Assembly (NCBI GenBank): GCA_916613615.1 | Contig: OU744731.1 | Coordinates: 62,584,329 to 62,648,328, forward strand | DNA from: Steromphala cineraria | Taxonomy: Eukaryota > Mollusca > Gastropoda > Trochida > Trochidae | DNA: 64,000 nucleotides | Direction of reading: 5' to 3' | In this document: positions 47,390 to 58,605 of the stretch, in pieces | Position numbering within the stretch: position 1 is the stretch's first letter | Layout of the letters: each line of letters opens with the position of its first letter | The notes under the pieces: model-generated | The model's database searches: none | What the model was told of the DNA's origin: nothing | The model's input: the letters and a program-made list of their open reading frames with translations, nothing else | Translations under genes and position numbers: made by a program

Positions 47390-50300
47390 ACGGATAAAGA
47401 ATTTACAACAAACAGTTTATATCGTATTTTTAACGGGCGGGTAGTTTTAGTGTGCTGTCGTATTGTAATGAATAATATATTCATGAGACTGTTATATCGT
47501 GAAAACGTGAATCGGGATGGTGTTCACAAGGGACGATGTCTTATAAATGCTGTTTTGTATATACTGAGTGATTTTATAAGCAGTTTTATTGTTGGTGTAG
47601 AATTTTAACGGTTGGTTTAAGCAGGTTAGCAACAGTTTTAGTTCATGGAATTCTGTTCACTGCTTTTTTATATTTTTTGGGATTTTGAATCATTTTTGAT
47701 GCCGATGTTTAAACTCACTTCTTTTAATGATTAAAAAAAAAAAATTGTAATAATTATTTTTTAAATGTTCTTATCATACACATGAAAATATGGTTCAAAC
47801 ATCAAGTATGAAGTATTAAGTAACAAGGTCCATTAGCTAGTTTGTCGGTCTTACATTCTACCAACCTACCTTTAAATTTATTCAAAGACCTATCGTGAAA
47901 AAGAAGTATTTTACATCGTCCGTGGGAAAATAAGCTTGAGTTGTACGTACAGTTGAGACTGATGATAACAAAATATAAAGGGTGTTAAGATCAAATTTTG
48001 CTATATTTGACGACAAAAATTCTGTTGATTTTTAGTTACAGTGTCTGGAAAATGACTTGCATTATAATATTTGAAGATTTCTAAATTCGATTCGAAACGT
48101 TATTTCATACTTTCAGCGGTATATATCAAAACGCTATGGAAGCAACTTTAAACACAAAATTACATCTCCTGATTTAAATTAGTTGCTAGATTTGGTCTAT
48201 CTGTTTCTTGATAGTCCAACTGTCTTGGACATACTAAAGTCCTGAGCTGCTAGGCAGGAATGAAACTATTGAGCATGTTAGAATGGAGTTTGTCATTGTA
48301 GGAACGTATAAAGCTTATCCCATAGCCATGGTTTGAATTACACAACGACTTCTGTGAAGCAACAAAATTGCTTGAGACTGAAAATGAAATGCGTCACAAG
48401 CTCAAAGCGTCTTTGGTGATTTAAAGTGGTATATATCAGACTTTGTTGTACCCTATGGCATTATAAAATACAGAGTGGTATATGATGTAATACAATGATG
48501 ATACAAAGCATGTTTCACCTTGTGGGTATAAAGGGGTGTTTCTCAGTTACTTATATATTATCAGTTCAGTCCTTTTATGTTTTCTGCTCTTTTATCCCTT
48601 TTCTACTTTCACTTTCACAGAGCCTTAGACTGCCTTGGGGAATTGGTAAACAAGAAAAGTTAAAGTTAGCCTTAGTAAAGGTTATTTTGCAAAAGTTGTT
48701 AAAGTTGTAATTAATGCCATAATGCCCATCCTCTTCAGAGCAACTGTAAAGACAATGGAGGGCGTTAGATACCTCAACACCATGCCATATGTTTTTTTAT
48801 CAGATTCAAAGCAGAGGAATTCTTGAAATCGAGATACAACGTCTTCCACACACGTGTTACTAAATTACAGAACAAAATTGCGTTAATGAGTTGGAACGAA
48901 ACGTAAAACAGAACGAAAACGGTCTGAAAATATTTTCTAAATGCCCGATCATAACAAAAGCACATGTTTGAACTGGATGCCTTGGTATGAACGTCTGTCT
49001 GTTTTTCGCTGTTAGAAAACAATATGCCCTCCTTTTTGTGTAATCACGAGTTTGCGAAAGTGTGAAACAGCGCTAACCGGTTGTTCAGCGATGAAATATT
49101 GGGTTTTATCAGTGAAATAACCGTCTACCAGGCAACAGTGACGATTTATTATTTATCCAGTGTGATCAGTGACGATATTATTTTGTTATATTCATTACAT
49201 ATTTGATAAACATGATATAATAAATAGAATACTTTCTGTACTATACTTTTCTGGTTTTCCCCTAACATGGGTAAAGTTGAATATTATCATCTCGTCCTTA
49301 TGTTAATTTGCTATTTATGAATGAGAAATATTTGCAATTACTTTAGTGCTGTATGTATTCATATATATGAGGAAGAAAATAGTGTTTGTGCACTTGGCCT
49401 TCCCTTAGGTCAAAAAGGATCACTGGGTGACTTGCTGAACGTTAAATAATGTACGTATATGTTATAATCACGACAGACGTGTAAAGGTAAAATGATGATA
49501 TCAGAAGTTATTACAAGTTCCTGAAAAACATTCATATATTCAGCTTTACTAGAACATAAAATACAATTTCGTCAATAATCCAATATCAAACATTGCAGCA
49601 TGTGCCAAAGTAGGTTTACGGATGAATTGTTATCGATGTACCTCTTTTTGTTTATTTCTGACCTTTACGTCAGAATTCAAGTCATTCTCTCCATGTACCT
49701 TCTCGAAGATGCTCACTCTCATATGTAAATGATATATGTGGAAATGCACACACGTGTAGTGGTTTTCGGAGCCCTGCTGGGGCAAGGGTAGCTTCTTTGA
49801 CCTGCACTTTTTGCACTATTTTGCCCTTTCGCTTGGAAGCAACTTGATCTTACTCCACTAACCCTCAGACCTCCCCCCCCCCCCACTTCCCTTGCCAATT
49901 CCCCTGATGTGGATGGTAGAAATGTTAGCACGTGATGAACGCACTCTGTGTGTTTTTTGATACACATGGTGTGTGTTATGTACAACAGTAAGGGTAAAAA
50001 TAGAGAAAAGGCTTTTTTCTTCCTCTTTCTAGAAATAGATGACTTATGCAGATGTGTGGACGCGTCTTACTTTAAAAGAAAGATCTATATTTGGACTGTA
50101 AATAACTTGCAAAGATTCATTGTTGTATCACTTTTTTCTCAAAATGTTTCGAAATAAAATATTGGAACTTCCGGTCCTAAGTCAAATTTGGTTTATGGAA
50201 TTTATATTTGATAACAGACAGCGGTAAAATTTAAAATTTATCAATTAAAATATATTTTGGGGGAAAAAATTCCTAGTCCTTGAGTTAAGATTCAATTATA

Positions 50301-51206
50301 AAAATTGTATAACATTATGTCATATGTGATAGGTTAACCATTTTTTATGTGATACAAACTTCAATTTCATTCATCTTGTATATGTTGTTTGATGTTTATT
50401 CAATTTCATATTATCATTGAAACGATTAAAAAAATAATCTAACTCTTTATTGTTAACAATTTGTGATATTTAAAGCTTCGATTAAATGTAAGACACAACG
50501 ATGTTGTAGTGCTGTAAAAGGACAAAGTATTGTTATACATTATGGAGTTTTCGTAATGGAATTTTTCAAAGCAATTCTTTTATTGTCAATGCTTAAAAAT
50601 CAAGATAGAAATGTGCCTGTAAAACCTTAATTAACATAACACTCCAAGATTTGATTAAGATAGGCATTTCGAAAAATTCACTTTGATGATCATATTTCAT
50701 ATTTTTTTTATAGCACCTTTACGTCCAATGGCACAAAGGTGCTAATCAATATAGTTGTAAAATATCTTATATTCGATGAATAAATTGAAATGATTAAATT
50801 GAAAACATAATGACCTACGGAGAAGAGATGCATGTACGCCATACATATTGTTAAGAAGTTTAATTCATGCCTTTCATTATTATAGGAAACTATTTTTTTG
50901 TTATTTAAGCAATTAAAGATAAAATGATAACATACACATCTACTGATGATAAGAATAAAGCAGTTTGAAATTAATTACATTTCTTAATATAACACACACA
51001 AAAAGTGTCATTCCACCAACCCTATACTGATGCCAATCCACTCAATTCAAAAACCATAACTAGTACAATTGTTCCGATTTATCTACCAATAACCTGCCTA
51101 ACTGTTAATAACAACATATGAATCTAATGTGGCAAAGATTCCTCTCTATTGTGGCAATGACGTTAAGACAATATGCTACATATCTCCCACAGGTAGAACA
51201 GCAGGC
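47390..51206. other. AT-rich stretch, no supported gene
   Basis: Contains a C-run at 49869-49883, a small GTGATCAGTGACGAT duplication near 49138-49180 and many AT runs. The minus-strand frame at 49719-49985 crosses the C-run and was rejected. No repeat family copy seen. Confidence 0.45.
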
Positions 51207-51215
51207 TATAAATAG
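51207..51215 (+). promoter_or_regulatory. TATA box upstream of candidate first exon
   Basis: TATAAATAG with G+C-rich flank (GGC before it). A start site near 51240 and ATG at 51282 would give a 5' leader of about 40 bases. Local composition becomes more balanced from here to about 51700. Confidence 0.35.
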
Positions 51216-51281
51216 TCCAATTGTAGGGAACTTTGATTTCTATAAATGTTGACACATTGCCGATATGTGTCGGGACGCTCA

Positions 51282-51404
51282 ATGGCGTATCTTCCAGGAG
51301 ATAAATTGGATTATTTCCCAGACCAAGGTGGCATGGTTACTTATCGTCTGCCTCCGTCCAGGAGTCGTCTGCTTTATACGAGAAATCGTCTGCTCGCTTG
51401 GCAG
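51282..51404 (+). CDS. Candidate first exon, 41 codons
   Basis: ATG at 51282 opens 41 codons ending at CAG, followed by GTGTGA, a fair donor, in phase 0. The peptide begins MAYLPGDKLDYFPDQGG and continues VTYRLPPSRSRLLYTRNRL, rich in Tyr, Arg and Pro. All three plus frames are open over much of this patch, one of them for 78 codons (contains YYQKQTFWRSKAIVPDFYFG), so the frame is not proven. A phase-compatible acceptor occurs at 52408 (ACAACATGCAG), where the frame ends after nine codons. Start context is weak at -3 (T). Not recognised. Confidence 0.35.
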
Positions 51405-53532
51405 GTGTGAATCCGATCTACTATCAAAAACAGACATTCTGGAGATCCAAGGCAATTGTTCCTGATTTCTATTTCGGGCTTGACCACTTCTATCCGATCA
51501 CCAGCAGTGGAACTAGTCACGTCTGTCTCCCGGGTTTTATTAATGTCCTGCTGTAAATGCAGACAATTGTTTGCCTACCAACTTAGTTGCCATCGCCATT
51601 TTGATTGTTTCGGATTTCCCTATCAAGTTTTCATCGCCATTTTGATTGTTTTGGGTTTCTTCAGAAGACTCGAGTCGAATTGGTTCTGATTTCAAATTGT
51701 TCTATCACAACCAAACCACAGGATGTTAACAAACAACGTCAGTGCCCTACTTATTTTGAATGGTCCCATCAAAAATAGACCAAGGGACGACATGTTTTGA
51801 TCTAGTCTTAATGAGCTTTTATAACCTTCTTTTGATCGGATAACTGCTAAATGCTATATGTGCTTATATGATTTCGAAATATCTCACAACTTCATCTTTT
51901 CAATACAAAATATGTCAAATTTGTAATGGTATTTTATTAGAATATAAACTATCTTAATCTATGTGCTGAGGTCGAAATCAATTGTTCGATTTCCATGAAT
52001 ACAGAAGTGCGACACATAGCCTCTTTGAAGTGCCAGTAGTTCGATTTTGGAAACTTCATTTCTTTCTTTTATTTCGCACATAGATATAAGTTTAGGCCAA
52101 GAGAGTATCTTGCATAATTATCATCAATCAATCTGCTTATCGATATTCGTTTAAGGTAGTTTAACATGTCAACTTAATACTGCATGCGACCATTTTAATG
52201 TGAATACCTAAAAATTATTCCGTAAGGGATGACCGGACTTGGTACGTTTATAAGGCCCTTTTCCTTTTAAAACATTAAAACATTGTTGGAATTCTTCTTT
52301 TTTTCATGAGACATCTTTATTTACCAAGTGCTACTGTCCCCAAAAAACGTCTTGACCTCAAGACGATAGCGTTCATGGAAGGACATACATGTACTTACAA
52401 CATGCAGGTATTCGATATTTCGATTTCGACGCTGTAAGCCCAGTGCAACTGTTAACCATCACGATGCCTAGTCCTCTTGATCAGTTTACAGTCCCAATCA
52501 ACTTTCTAAGTCCGCAATCAACCTCCCCGATCAATGTCCTCATTACGAGTTCAACAACATGGTCCTCGTTAGACGCATCTCATGTTCTTGTCTAACATGG
52601 CAGGTCGATAGACGTTATCCCATTGCCACATCCTTCATCAAACATTCATCGGACATTTTCGATTTTTTAATCTCCTTCCTGCCTTCTTCAAAGTATCCAC
52701 TGTCGCCGTTTGTAACAGGGTTTGGTTATTGGAAGAAGTGTGTCTCGTGACACGCTGTATGTGTAATACGGTGACATTTTCTGTTTACAATCACTCTTTG
52801 CATTTATATTGACATTGTTATCGTACCCTCATATGTCAATATCGGTAAAGTCATTTATCTGAAAGAGCTCTCTATAAAAGTAATTGGTCTTGATTTTGTA
52901 ACATAAAATTGTAACTTATCTGTATTTCTGATTCGTTTACATGTTTTTTTATTCCACGCGTATTTTATATTGTATTCGTCTCCATTAGATTATCAAAAGG
53001 TTCAACACCGTCTTAAAATACCGTGCACGTTTTCGTCTAACCTTCGCTTTGCCGGTTACGATGAAATTAACCACTGTTAAGCACCTTGTATGTAACAGTG
53101 TAGCAAACATGGTGATCCTTGCATTGTCCTGAACAGGATTTTCGAACCATCGCCTTTCCCTTTTCTATCTTTTAATTAAATATTGAGTAAAAGTGTTCAA
53201 TACTAATGGTCAGACTTGTGTCTGTAATTTCTGGCCAAACAATAGGCTTCGTCTGTTCTTTGTTTTTTTTAAATAATGCAACGGCAACAGCAAAGTGTAA
53301 AATCACAAGCCTGTTAGCCTCAGAGGAGCTAGCTATAGTATCTTAAATTTCGGAACTGATCACAGTGCTTCAAGATTATATTGCATGTTAAAATCACCAA
53401 ATTAACATTTTCGATATCGGATTTGCTCTATTTGAATATTGCAAGGCCATGGGTGCAAGAAAGTCACCTTTTTACAAAATTGCAATCTTCGATATGAAAT
53501 TGAATCAAAATAACGCCTGTGGTTCAGAATGC
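51405..53532. other. Mixed-composition stretch, possible intron/exon remnants
   Basis: CATCGCCATTTTGATTGTTT is repeated at 51590 and 51632. A G+C-richer patch at 52380-52770 has short plus-strand frames with repeated CAATCAAC words (VPINFLSPQSTSPINVL in one frame). None has paired splice sites in a consistent phase. Confidence 0.4.
52150..52345 (-). repeat. Strongly degraded Family 1 MITE
   Basis: GCGACCATTTTAATGTGAAT followed by ACCT matches the reverse-strand Family 1 core. Downstream come a possible remnant of the middle part and GTGCTACTGTCCCC at 52329-52342, matching the family terminus except that the order of the final AAAAAACG is altered. Boundaries are approximate. Probably the oldest copy in the window. 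Confidence 0.45.
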
Positions 53533-53877
53533 TCAATGTTTGACCTTTGACGTTTTTACGTTACCTTCAGATTTGATTTTCCATCTAAGGCGCATAAAAA
53601 GTGCAATTTCCGTGCTCAAAGCTGCAAATTGCATAAGTAGTGAAGAGATTACATAGATTTGTAAAGGAAAAGCCGTAGGAGTATAAACGTAGGAAAGGCT
53701 GAAAATACAAACGCACTGAACTTGTGTTTTAATATCCGGCGTGATTTGACGGACGAGGTGACCTTGTTCGAAGTATGTTTTGTCACTAGCATTATCCTTT
53801 TTATCCCAAAGAAAGCATTGTCTTCGGTCAAAGAGGTATGACAGTATAAGACATCCTACTCTACAAGATTGAATCAA
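53533..53877 (-). other. Isolated 114-codon open frame, unproven
   Basis: A minus-strand frame of natural-looking composition contains KDNASDKTYFEQGHLVRQIT and a hydrophobic segment (QIYVISSLLMQFAALS) that could span a membrane, ending in a basic tail. One or two frames of this length are expected by chance in a window like this. No promoter or splice evidence. Confidence 0.22.
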
Positions 53878-53994
53878 TAATTGGTCGGTGTTATGCCAAC
53901 ATTATGAAATCGTATTTATTTTGCATGAGAGAAAAACGTGTTTGTATGTTGTTCTGCTACATTCGATCATCTTATATCGAGTGATGGGTTTTGA

Positions 53995-54515
53995 TCATAT
54001 GGTGACTTCATTATCTGACGGCATTATTATTTATCATGTGATGACTTCATTATCTGACGGCATTATTATTTATTATGTGATGACTTCATTATCTGACGGC
54101 ATTATCTTTTATCATGTGATGACTCAATTATCTGACGGCATTATTATTTATCATGTGATGACTCCATTATCTGACGGCATTATTATTTATTATGTGATGA
54201 CTTCATTATCTGACGGCATTATTATTTATCATGTGATGACTCCATTATCTGACGGCATTATTATTTATCATGTGATGACTTCAATTTCTGTGACGGAATT
54301 ATTATTTATTATGTGATGACTTCATTATCTGACGGCATTATTATTTATTATGTGATGACTTCATTATCTGACGGCATTATTATTTATCATGTGATGACTT
54401 CATTATCTGACGGCATTGTTATTTATCATGTGATGACTTCATTATCTGACGGCATTATTAATTATCATGTGATGACTTCATTATCTGAAGGCATAAGTAT
54501 TTCTCATGTAATGTA
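53995..54515. repeat. 39-bp minisatellite, 13 units
   Basis: Units begin at GACTTCAT or a variant every 39 bp from 54004 (54004, 54043, 54082 and on to 54474). The eighth unit (from 54277) is 41 bp long, with TTCTGTGACGG in place of TATCTGACGG. Because 39 is a multiple of three, one frame repeats MTSLSDGIIIYHV until the 41-bp unit shifts it. Variation is concentrated in TTATCAT versus TTATTAT. No evidence that it is translated. Confidence 0.95.
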
Positions 54516-54607
54516 TTAACAGAGAAGGTATAAGTAATTGCCACATTTCAAATACATTAAATAACTCTAATTGCCTCAATAAGCACGATTGTTCTAATGA
54601 GGTTATG

Positions 54608-54874
54608 ACATGTTCGTAATGTTTTTATCATAGGTTTCATATGAAACAATATTATGGGCCTTTGTACTTTCGGCATTGATATTGATATTGATATTGAGAT
54701 ATGTTCGTTATGTTTTTTATATCATAGGTTTCATATGAAACAATATTATGGGCCTTTGTACTTTCGGTATTGATATTGATATTGATATTGAGAATTGTTC
54801 GTTATGTTTTTTATATCATAGGTTTCATATGAAACAATAGTATTGGCCTTTGTACTTTCGGTATTGATATTGAG
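54608..54874. repeat. Three ~92-bp tandem units with palindrome
   Basis: Units start at TGTTCGT positions 54611, 54702 and 54796 (spacings 91 and 94). Each has a perfect 14-bp palindrome GTTTCATATGAAAC, then GGCCTTTGTACTTTCGG and a run of ATTGAT hexamers (three in units 1 and 2, fewer in unit 3). It lies just downstream of the 39-bp minisatellite. Confidence 0.92.
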
Positions 54875-55455
54875 ATCAAGCCATGCTATAAGTCATGTTT
54901 TTATCTTGTGATTTTGTACCAAAGCAAATGTTCGGTAACGAACCCAACCAAAGTGACTATCTCTTGCTGAAATACCATTGCAAATTAACATGTTTACCAT
55001 ACTAAAAAGTTGTCTTACTTAACCATAATACGTACAACACCAGTGACAAAATGTCATCATGATTTAAGAATGACCCCTTGATAGACACCGATGTCGTCAT
55101 CAACATCAAAACATCACATTCATTTAATAAACAAGTTTGACTTTCCTCTATTCACTTCAGCGCATGCGCGTAGAAATATATATTAACCTTTCAGAAATAC
55201 ATATATTATATATACCCTCTAAGAACTGTTGCTAAAACTGCTGAAACACTTTGTCGCATTTTGATGCAGTTCTTGTAAAAAGCTGTTTGTTTTTCATATT
55301 TGAAGAGTAAAATAAAACGTCATACCCTTGAGAAAATATAGGCAAGGTATATTTCCATGGCTTATCCATACCTCATCTTGCAACTTGATCCAGTTATGGC
55401 AATAGCATATGTGGCGGGGATATGTTTGTTATTTTTGGTCCAAAATAGACTCATT

Positions 55456-55750
55456 TGCCCGAAAGAGTTACTGCATCAAGTGCATCTGTACAGGAAGAAC
55501 AATATACTTCATTTCTTTCATATTCGACCTTTCGAGTGTCTTCGAAGACGGATATCAATCTTATGTAATATTTTCATTACTTCAAATTTCAAGGACACTT
55601 TGAACCAGTGCTGATATAGATCTAGACTCGCATGTGGCCGCTATTGCTAAAAAGAGATACTGCAAGAAATACATATGTTATTGAAGAACAAAATAGTTAA
55701 CTTTTTGTATATATTATTTAAAGTGTTTTCGAATATCGATATCAATTTCT
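55456..55750 (+). repeat. Diverged direct duplication of a coding-like segment
   Basis: Segments at about 55443-55560 and 55624-55745 align in order: AGAGTTACTGCATCAAGTGC against AGAGATACTGCAAGAAATAC, GAAGAACAA, GTGT-TTCGAA and GATATCAAT. One plus-strand frame is conserved in both: SVFEDGYQS against SVFEYRYQF, and YCIKCIC against YCKKYIC. The second segment has in-frame stops. This is the pattern of a duplicated exon with one decayed copy. An 85-codon frame at 55357-55614 overlaps in another frame. Confidence 0.45.
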
Positions 55751-55919
55751 GGACCTGAAACTTGATTGTTCTTATTTCAAATGTGAAGGGAACTGTAAGC
55801 ACGCTTGATTTTTTTAATAATCTGGAGCTTCCACTCGCTTGAATATTTTTGGAAGGTTGTGTTCTTGAGCATTAGAGAGTTTGCTTGCAAAAGTGAATAT
55901 TTAGATCGCCGCATTGGTG

Positions 55920-56007
55920 ATCTATTGCAATGGCCAGTGCTGGCAGTGTTGCCTGAATCTCATGGTGTAGGTTCGAATCACGCAAGGGACCCAATCCAAC
56001 AAGTAGA
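55920..56007 (+). repeat. SINE-like tRNA-derived fragment, copy 2
   Basis: B-box-like GGTTCGAATCA at 55970-55980, preceded by ATGGCCAGTGCTGGCAGTG in A-box position and followed by GGGACCCAATCCAAC. It matches copy 1 (15236-15325) through the B box and the trailing GGACCC-A-CCAAC. The fragment ends at the target site of the hairpin element 56008-56200. Confidence 0.5.
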
Positions 56008-56200
56008 CATCTTCCTACGCAGAGCCTAAAAGGCCAGTTTCGAAAATGTCATTTTATGCCTTGCTGCATAACCTTGAGTTTTCTGTGCTTGCTCTCTAGT
56101 CTGTAGGGGCACTATAGCAGCACAGAAAAGTAAAGTCTCTGCAGCAAGGCATAAAATTACAGTTTGGAAACTGGCCTTTTAGGCTCTGCGTAGGAAGATG
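56008..56200. mobile_element. 193-bp hairpin (foldback) element with 9-bp TSD
   Basis: Almost the whole element is self-complementary. CATCTTCCTACGCAGAGCCT at the left end is inverted at the right end, and the pairing continues through CAGTTT-GAAA/TTTGGAAACTG, CATTTTATGCCTTGCTGCA and TTTTCTGTGCT/AGCACAGAAAA, leaving a loop of about 25 bp. Perfect 9-bp direct repeats ACAAGTAGA flank it (55999-56007, 56201-56209). A transcript would fold into a long hairpin. A 9-bp duplication resembles MULE-type insertion. Confidence 0.9.
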
Positions 56201-56260
56201 ACAAGTAGAAGACTTTATACAATTGCAAATAGACTTATCCCGAATCAATAATATTAAAAG

Positions 56261-56415
56261 AACAATCTAAATAAATTAAGATCAACAGATTTTTATTTTG
56301 TCATACTGTTGATCTAAGATTGACCAGTAGGCGAGGTCGTCCCGGTGACCTTTCGTACGCAAATAAGGAATTCGCCATATATAAAACCTGTTGATCTAAA
56401 TTTATTTAGATTGTT
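56261..56415. mobile_element. 155-bp inverted-repeat element
   Basis: 28-bp arms: AACAATCTAAATAAATT continuing to GATCAACAG at the left, and CTGTTGATCTAAATTTATTT continuing to AGATTGTT at the right. AAAAG lies just outside both ends and may be a 5-bp duplication. The core has a third copy of CTGTTGATCTAA (56309-56320) and a G+C-richer patch (GGCGAGGTCGTCCCGGTGAC). Non-coding. Confidence 0.75.
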
Positions 56416-56937
56416 AAAAGAATGACTTTACTTGAAAACCTTCTTCAACAAAGGCAAGAAACAGTTACTTACTCGTACCCTAACTAACGAATGTCGTAAG
56501 TTTTCGGTTTTTTTTGTTGTTGCATGTTTCTTATATTTCCATCATAAATCAATTCATACCTAAAAACGACTAAAGCTTGTATTCGTGTATAAACTGTATT
56601 TCGTTGAAATTACATGTAATTGTAAATACATTTTTAGAGAAAATCTAAAAAATTTCTTAAATATAGGTTTATGTGAGGTACGAGTGAAGAGCGTGACTAG
56701 GACCTCTTTAAACTATTGGGTTACCGGGTTTGATTTCCAACAATACCCTGTCTCACCCCGAACTTAGGAAATTTGATATACCCGCTCATAACCCCTGCGT
56801 CGCAAGTTTTGCTCGGACTGTGTGCAACCCAAGGGCCCCTGAGCAATCTTCACAAAGCAATCTCTTTTCGTATGCACATATTTTACCCTTTGACACTTTT
56901 CCTATCAGCATGCCCCTCCCTCTTTAAAGGGACAGTT

Positions 56938-57142
56938 CTATCGGGGTATTTTTTTGAGAAAACGAAATTCGTATGTACGCCCTTCTTTATCAATTTTCGA
57001 TAATAATCAACAAACAATTTACCCCGATGTTTCAACTTGGTTGTTTCATAACCATGCACTGATAGCATTACATTACATGCATCAACTGAACTGCCCCCTT
57101 AAAATTCGTTTCCACAATAAATACCCCGAGAGGACTGTCCCT
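56938..57142. mobile_element. Family 2 MITE, copy B
   Basis: A 205-bp element with TIRs AGGGACAGTTCTATCGGGGT and the inverse of AGGGACAGTCCTCTCGGGGT, with TTAA outside both ends (56934-56937 and 57143-57146). The shared TIR with 9650-9859 defines the family. The 148-codon frame at 56954-57400 starts inside it and is rejected. Confidence 0.85.
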
Positions 57143-57490
57143 TTAACTTTCCCACTCTGCTCTAAAATACATCAACAATTCTCTCTCTACTCCCACCCCA
57201 ACCCTACCCAAATTGATATTTACTTGCAATATAATCTTGAATTTCGTCTTTCAGCTTTTCACGCTCACATAAGCAACCCATTGCCCCACCATTCTGTCTG
57301 CATAACAACCCTTTCATTACACTTTTCAAAACACTCCCCTTACACACTCCCTCCCCATTCGCTGCCGTTTGTTGCTGATGTGAACGCATTGCATCATTAA
57401 ACCATTGCACCCCAATGCCTCTATAGCTACATAAAATCCCTTATTTACCCCTATATGTATTGTATGTCACGACAAGAATTAAAAACGCTA

Positions 57491-57618
57491 CACTACTACT
57501 ACTACTGCTACTATTACTACTACTACTACTACTACTTCTGCTACTATTAATACTACTACTACTACTACTACTATTACTACTACTACTACTACTACTACTA
57601 CTACGACTATTACTACTC

Positions 57619-57676
<58 letters not shown>

Positions 57677-57717
57677 TACTACTACTACTGCTGTTGTTAC
57701 TACTACTATAACAACTA

Positions 57718-57750
<33 letters not shown>

Positions 57751-57751
57751 T

Positions 57752-57790
<39 letters not shown>

Positions 57791-57928
57791 AAATTCTACT
57801 ACTATTACTACTACTACTTCTACTACTACTAATACAACTACTACTACTACTACTACTTCTACTACTACTACTACTGCTGCTGCTGCTGATGCTGTTACTA
57901 CTACTACAACTACTACTACTACTACTAT
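57491..57928. repeat. Long imperfect ACT/TAC triplet microsatellite
   Basis: About 440 bp of (ACT)n interrupted by ATT, TTCT, GCT and AAC variants, with two short GCT blocks (57734-57748, 57874-57886). Reading it in any frame gives Leu, Thr, Tyr, Val or Ser homopolymers; the 194-, 150- and 83-codon frames here are artefacts of the repeat. Confidence 0.97.
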
Positions 57929-58605
57929 CCCCCTTTCCATCCTCTATACCTCCTCTTTTGCAATGGATTTGATGTTCATTGTTTACTTTATCCTTCTGCT
58001 GTACACTCAAAACAACTTCCTTCACCTCACGTTATCACGCCCGGGGACCCCGATATGTCTTGCTTTTCTTTGTAGACTTGTTGCCCGCTATTTGAGAACA
58101 TAGATGTTTTTCTGCCATGCTGATAATAGTGCTATATATCATTTATCTATTCAAGCGTCTCCCCTTGCTAAAAGGTACCGTCTTACGACCAAAGCAACAA
58201 TAACGGCATCCACGGGTTACCAAGCACTCTAACAAAGGGGATATCTAAAATATATGTTTGCTTATTTTTTTATGACAAACCACTTATTACAACTTAGTTC
58301 TTGTTGTTTGTTTACTTTAACACCTTTCCCTTAAAACAAATATACGTGAACGCTAAGGCCAGGTTAGATTACCATTATCGGATAGTACAATCAAGTGATG
58401 CCAAACATAGAGCGATACGTGAAACATTTTAGTTTTAATAAATTCAGATATTCCATCTTTCAAAATGATTATGAACAATTAGATGTTTTCATGTACCTTT
58501 ATACACATATGTGTGAATGTCATTTCAATGGAAAAGAGCTTAATGTAAGAGTTCATAGAAGTCCCGTATTGGTAACATAATATCCGTTGATTTTTTATCT
58601 TTTAA

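Noticed and set aside
49719..49985. 88-codon minus-strand frame with poly-Gly
   Set aside because: Crosses a C-run that creates the Gly stretch; no other support.
53888..54519. 142- and 68-codon plus-strand frames
   Set aside because: They are periodic translation of the 39-bp minisatellite; no start, promoter or splice support.
56660..56760. GGGTTTGATTTCC, B-box-like, possible third SINE
   Set aside because: No A box at the right distance and no match to the trailing block of the other two.
56954..57400. 148-codon plus-strand frame
   Set aside because: Begins inside a Family 2 MITE and has low-complexity His/Pro/Ser/Leu content from a C/T-rich patch.
57441..58025. 194-codon and 150-codon minus-strand frames and an 83-codon plus-strand frame
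   Set aside because: They are translations of the ACT triplet microsatellite (poly-Ser, poly-Val, poly-Leu) and not genes.
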